Assembly (NCBI RefSeq): GCF_963678545.1
Contig: NZ_OY782870.1
Span: forward strand, 62,001-126,000
Direction of reading: 5' to 3'
DNA length: 64,000 bases
Source of the DNA: an uncultured Methanomethylovorans sp.
GTDB lineage: Archaea > Halobacteriota > Methanosarcinia > Methanosarcinales > Methanosarcinaceae
In this document: one piece after another, positions 63,953 to 64,000 of the stretch
Layout: each line of letters opens with the position of its first letter
How positions within the stretch are numbered: the first letter of the stretch is position 1
Position numbers and translations under genes: made by a program
Notes under the pieces: model-generated
The model's input: only the letters and a program-made list of their open reading frames with translations
What the model was told of the DNA's origin: nothing
Database searches by the model: none

Positions 63953-64000
63953 ATATAATATAGTTTTTTCCATATATTACAAAATACGATAAATATAATT

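Overview
The window is chromosomal DNA of a methylotrophic methanogenic archaeon of the Methanosarcinales (family Methanosarcinaceae); I do not fix the genus. The evidence is an Rnf operon headed by a heptaheme cytochrome c with the heme spacing of Methanosarcina acetivorans MmcA, an archaeal replication/translation operon (priS, gins51, L44e, S27e, aIF2-alpha, nop10), archaeal DacZ, Pelota, XPB-Bax1 and EndoQ, TATA-box promoters, and AT-rich sequence. An in-frame TAG inside an otherwise intact gene fits a pyrrolysine-using lineage.

Layout. 1-5.4 kb: rnfD (cut by the window edge), rnfC, cytochrome and an unknown gene on the minus strand, with divergent apbE. 5.4-8.1 kb: thpR, the c-di-AMP synthase dacZ and an acetate-permease-like gene. 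8.1-11.2 kb: ribosome rescue genes pelA and rqcH. 11.3-16.7 kb: priS-gins51-rpl44e-rps27e-aIF2alpha-nop10-pac2-endoQ, then a tRNA-Ser(CGA) that appears to carry a 30-nt intron in its D-arm. 17.4-20 kb: EamA exporter, group IV decarboxylase, YbjQ-like protein. 20-29.5 kb: two divergent MacB-like ABC systems, each with a membrane-anchored CARDB/NEW3-like protein, separated by two Yip1-like paralogues. 29.6-37.8 kb: kdpABC with a KdpD lacking its kinase domain, a long hairpin-rich kdpA leader, and a separate PAS histidine kinase. 38-43.2 kb: housekeeping genes (PPase-like, LysE-like, eno, wHTH regulator, PPC protein, nadC, rnhA) and a small TIR-bounded element at the end of rnhA.

43.4-53.6 kb is accessory DNA: an unknown zinc-ribbon protein, a complete ISH3-like IS with an exact 5-bp target duplication, xpb-bax1, a decayed flavin-nucleotide-binding gene, an amber-interrupted formylglycine-generating-enzyme-like gene, a candidate pseudoknotted RNA followed by a terminator-like hairpin, and a second IS. 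53.6-64 kb is a DNA repair or defence-like island: YhaO and YhaN homologues, a CARF-winged-helix regulator resembling Csa3, an unknown 150-aa protein, and a UvrD helicase fused to a RecB-type nuclease. Two promoters in this island share a nine-base TATA element, an identical 11-bp spacer length and a 19-bp palindrome, so they look co-regulated. No CRISPR array was seen.

The observations most worth checking are the D-arm tRNA intron, the twin palindrome promoters around the CARF regulator, the in-frame TAG, and the candidate RNA at 52163-52318. All calls come from reading the sequence; no search or folding program was run.
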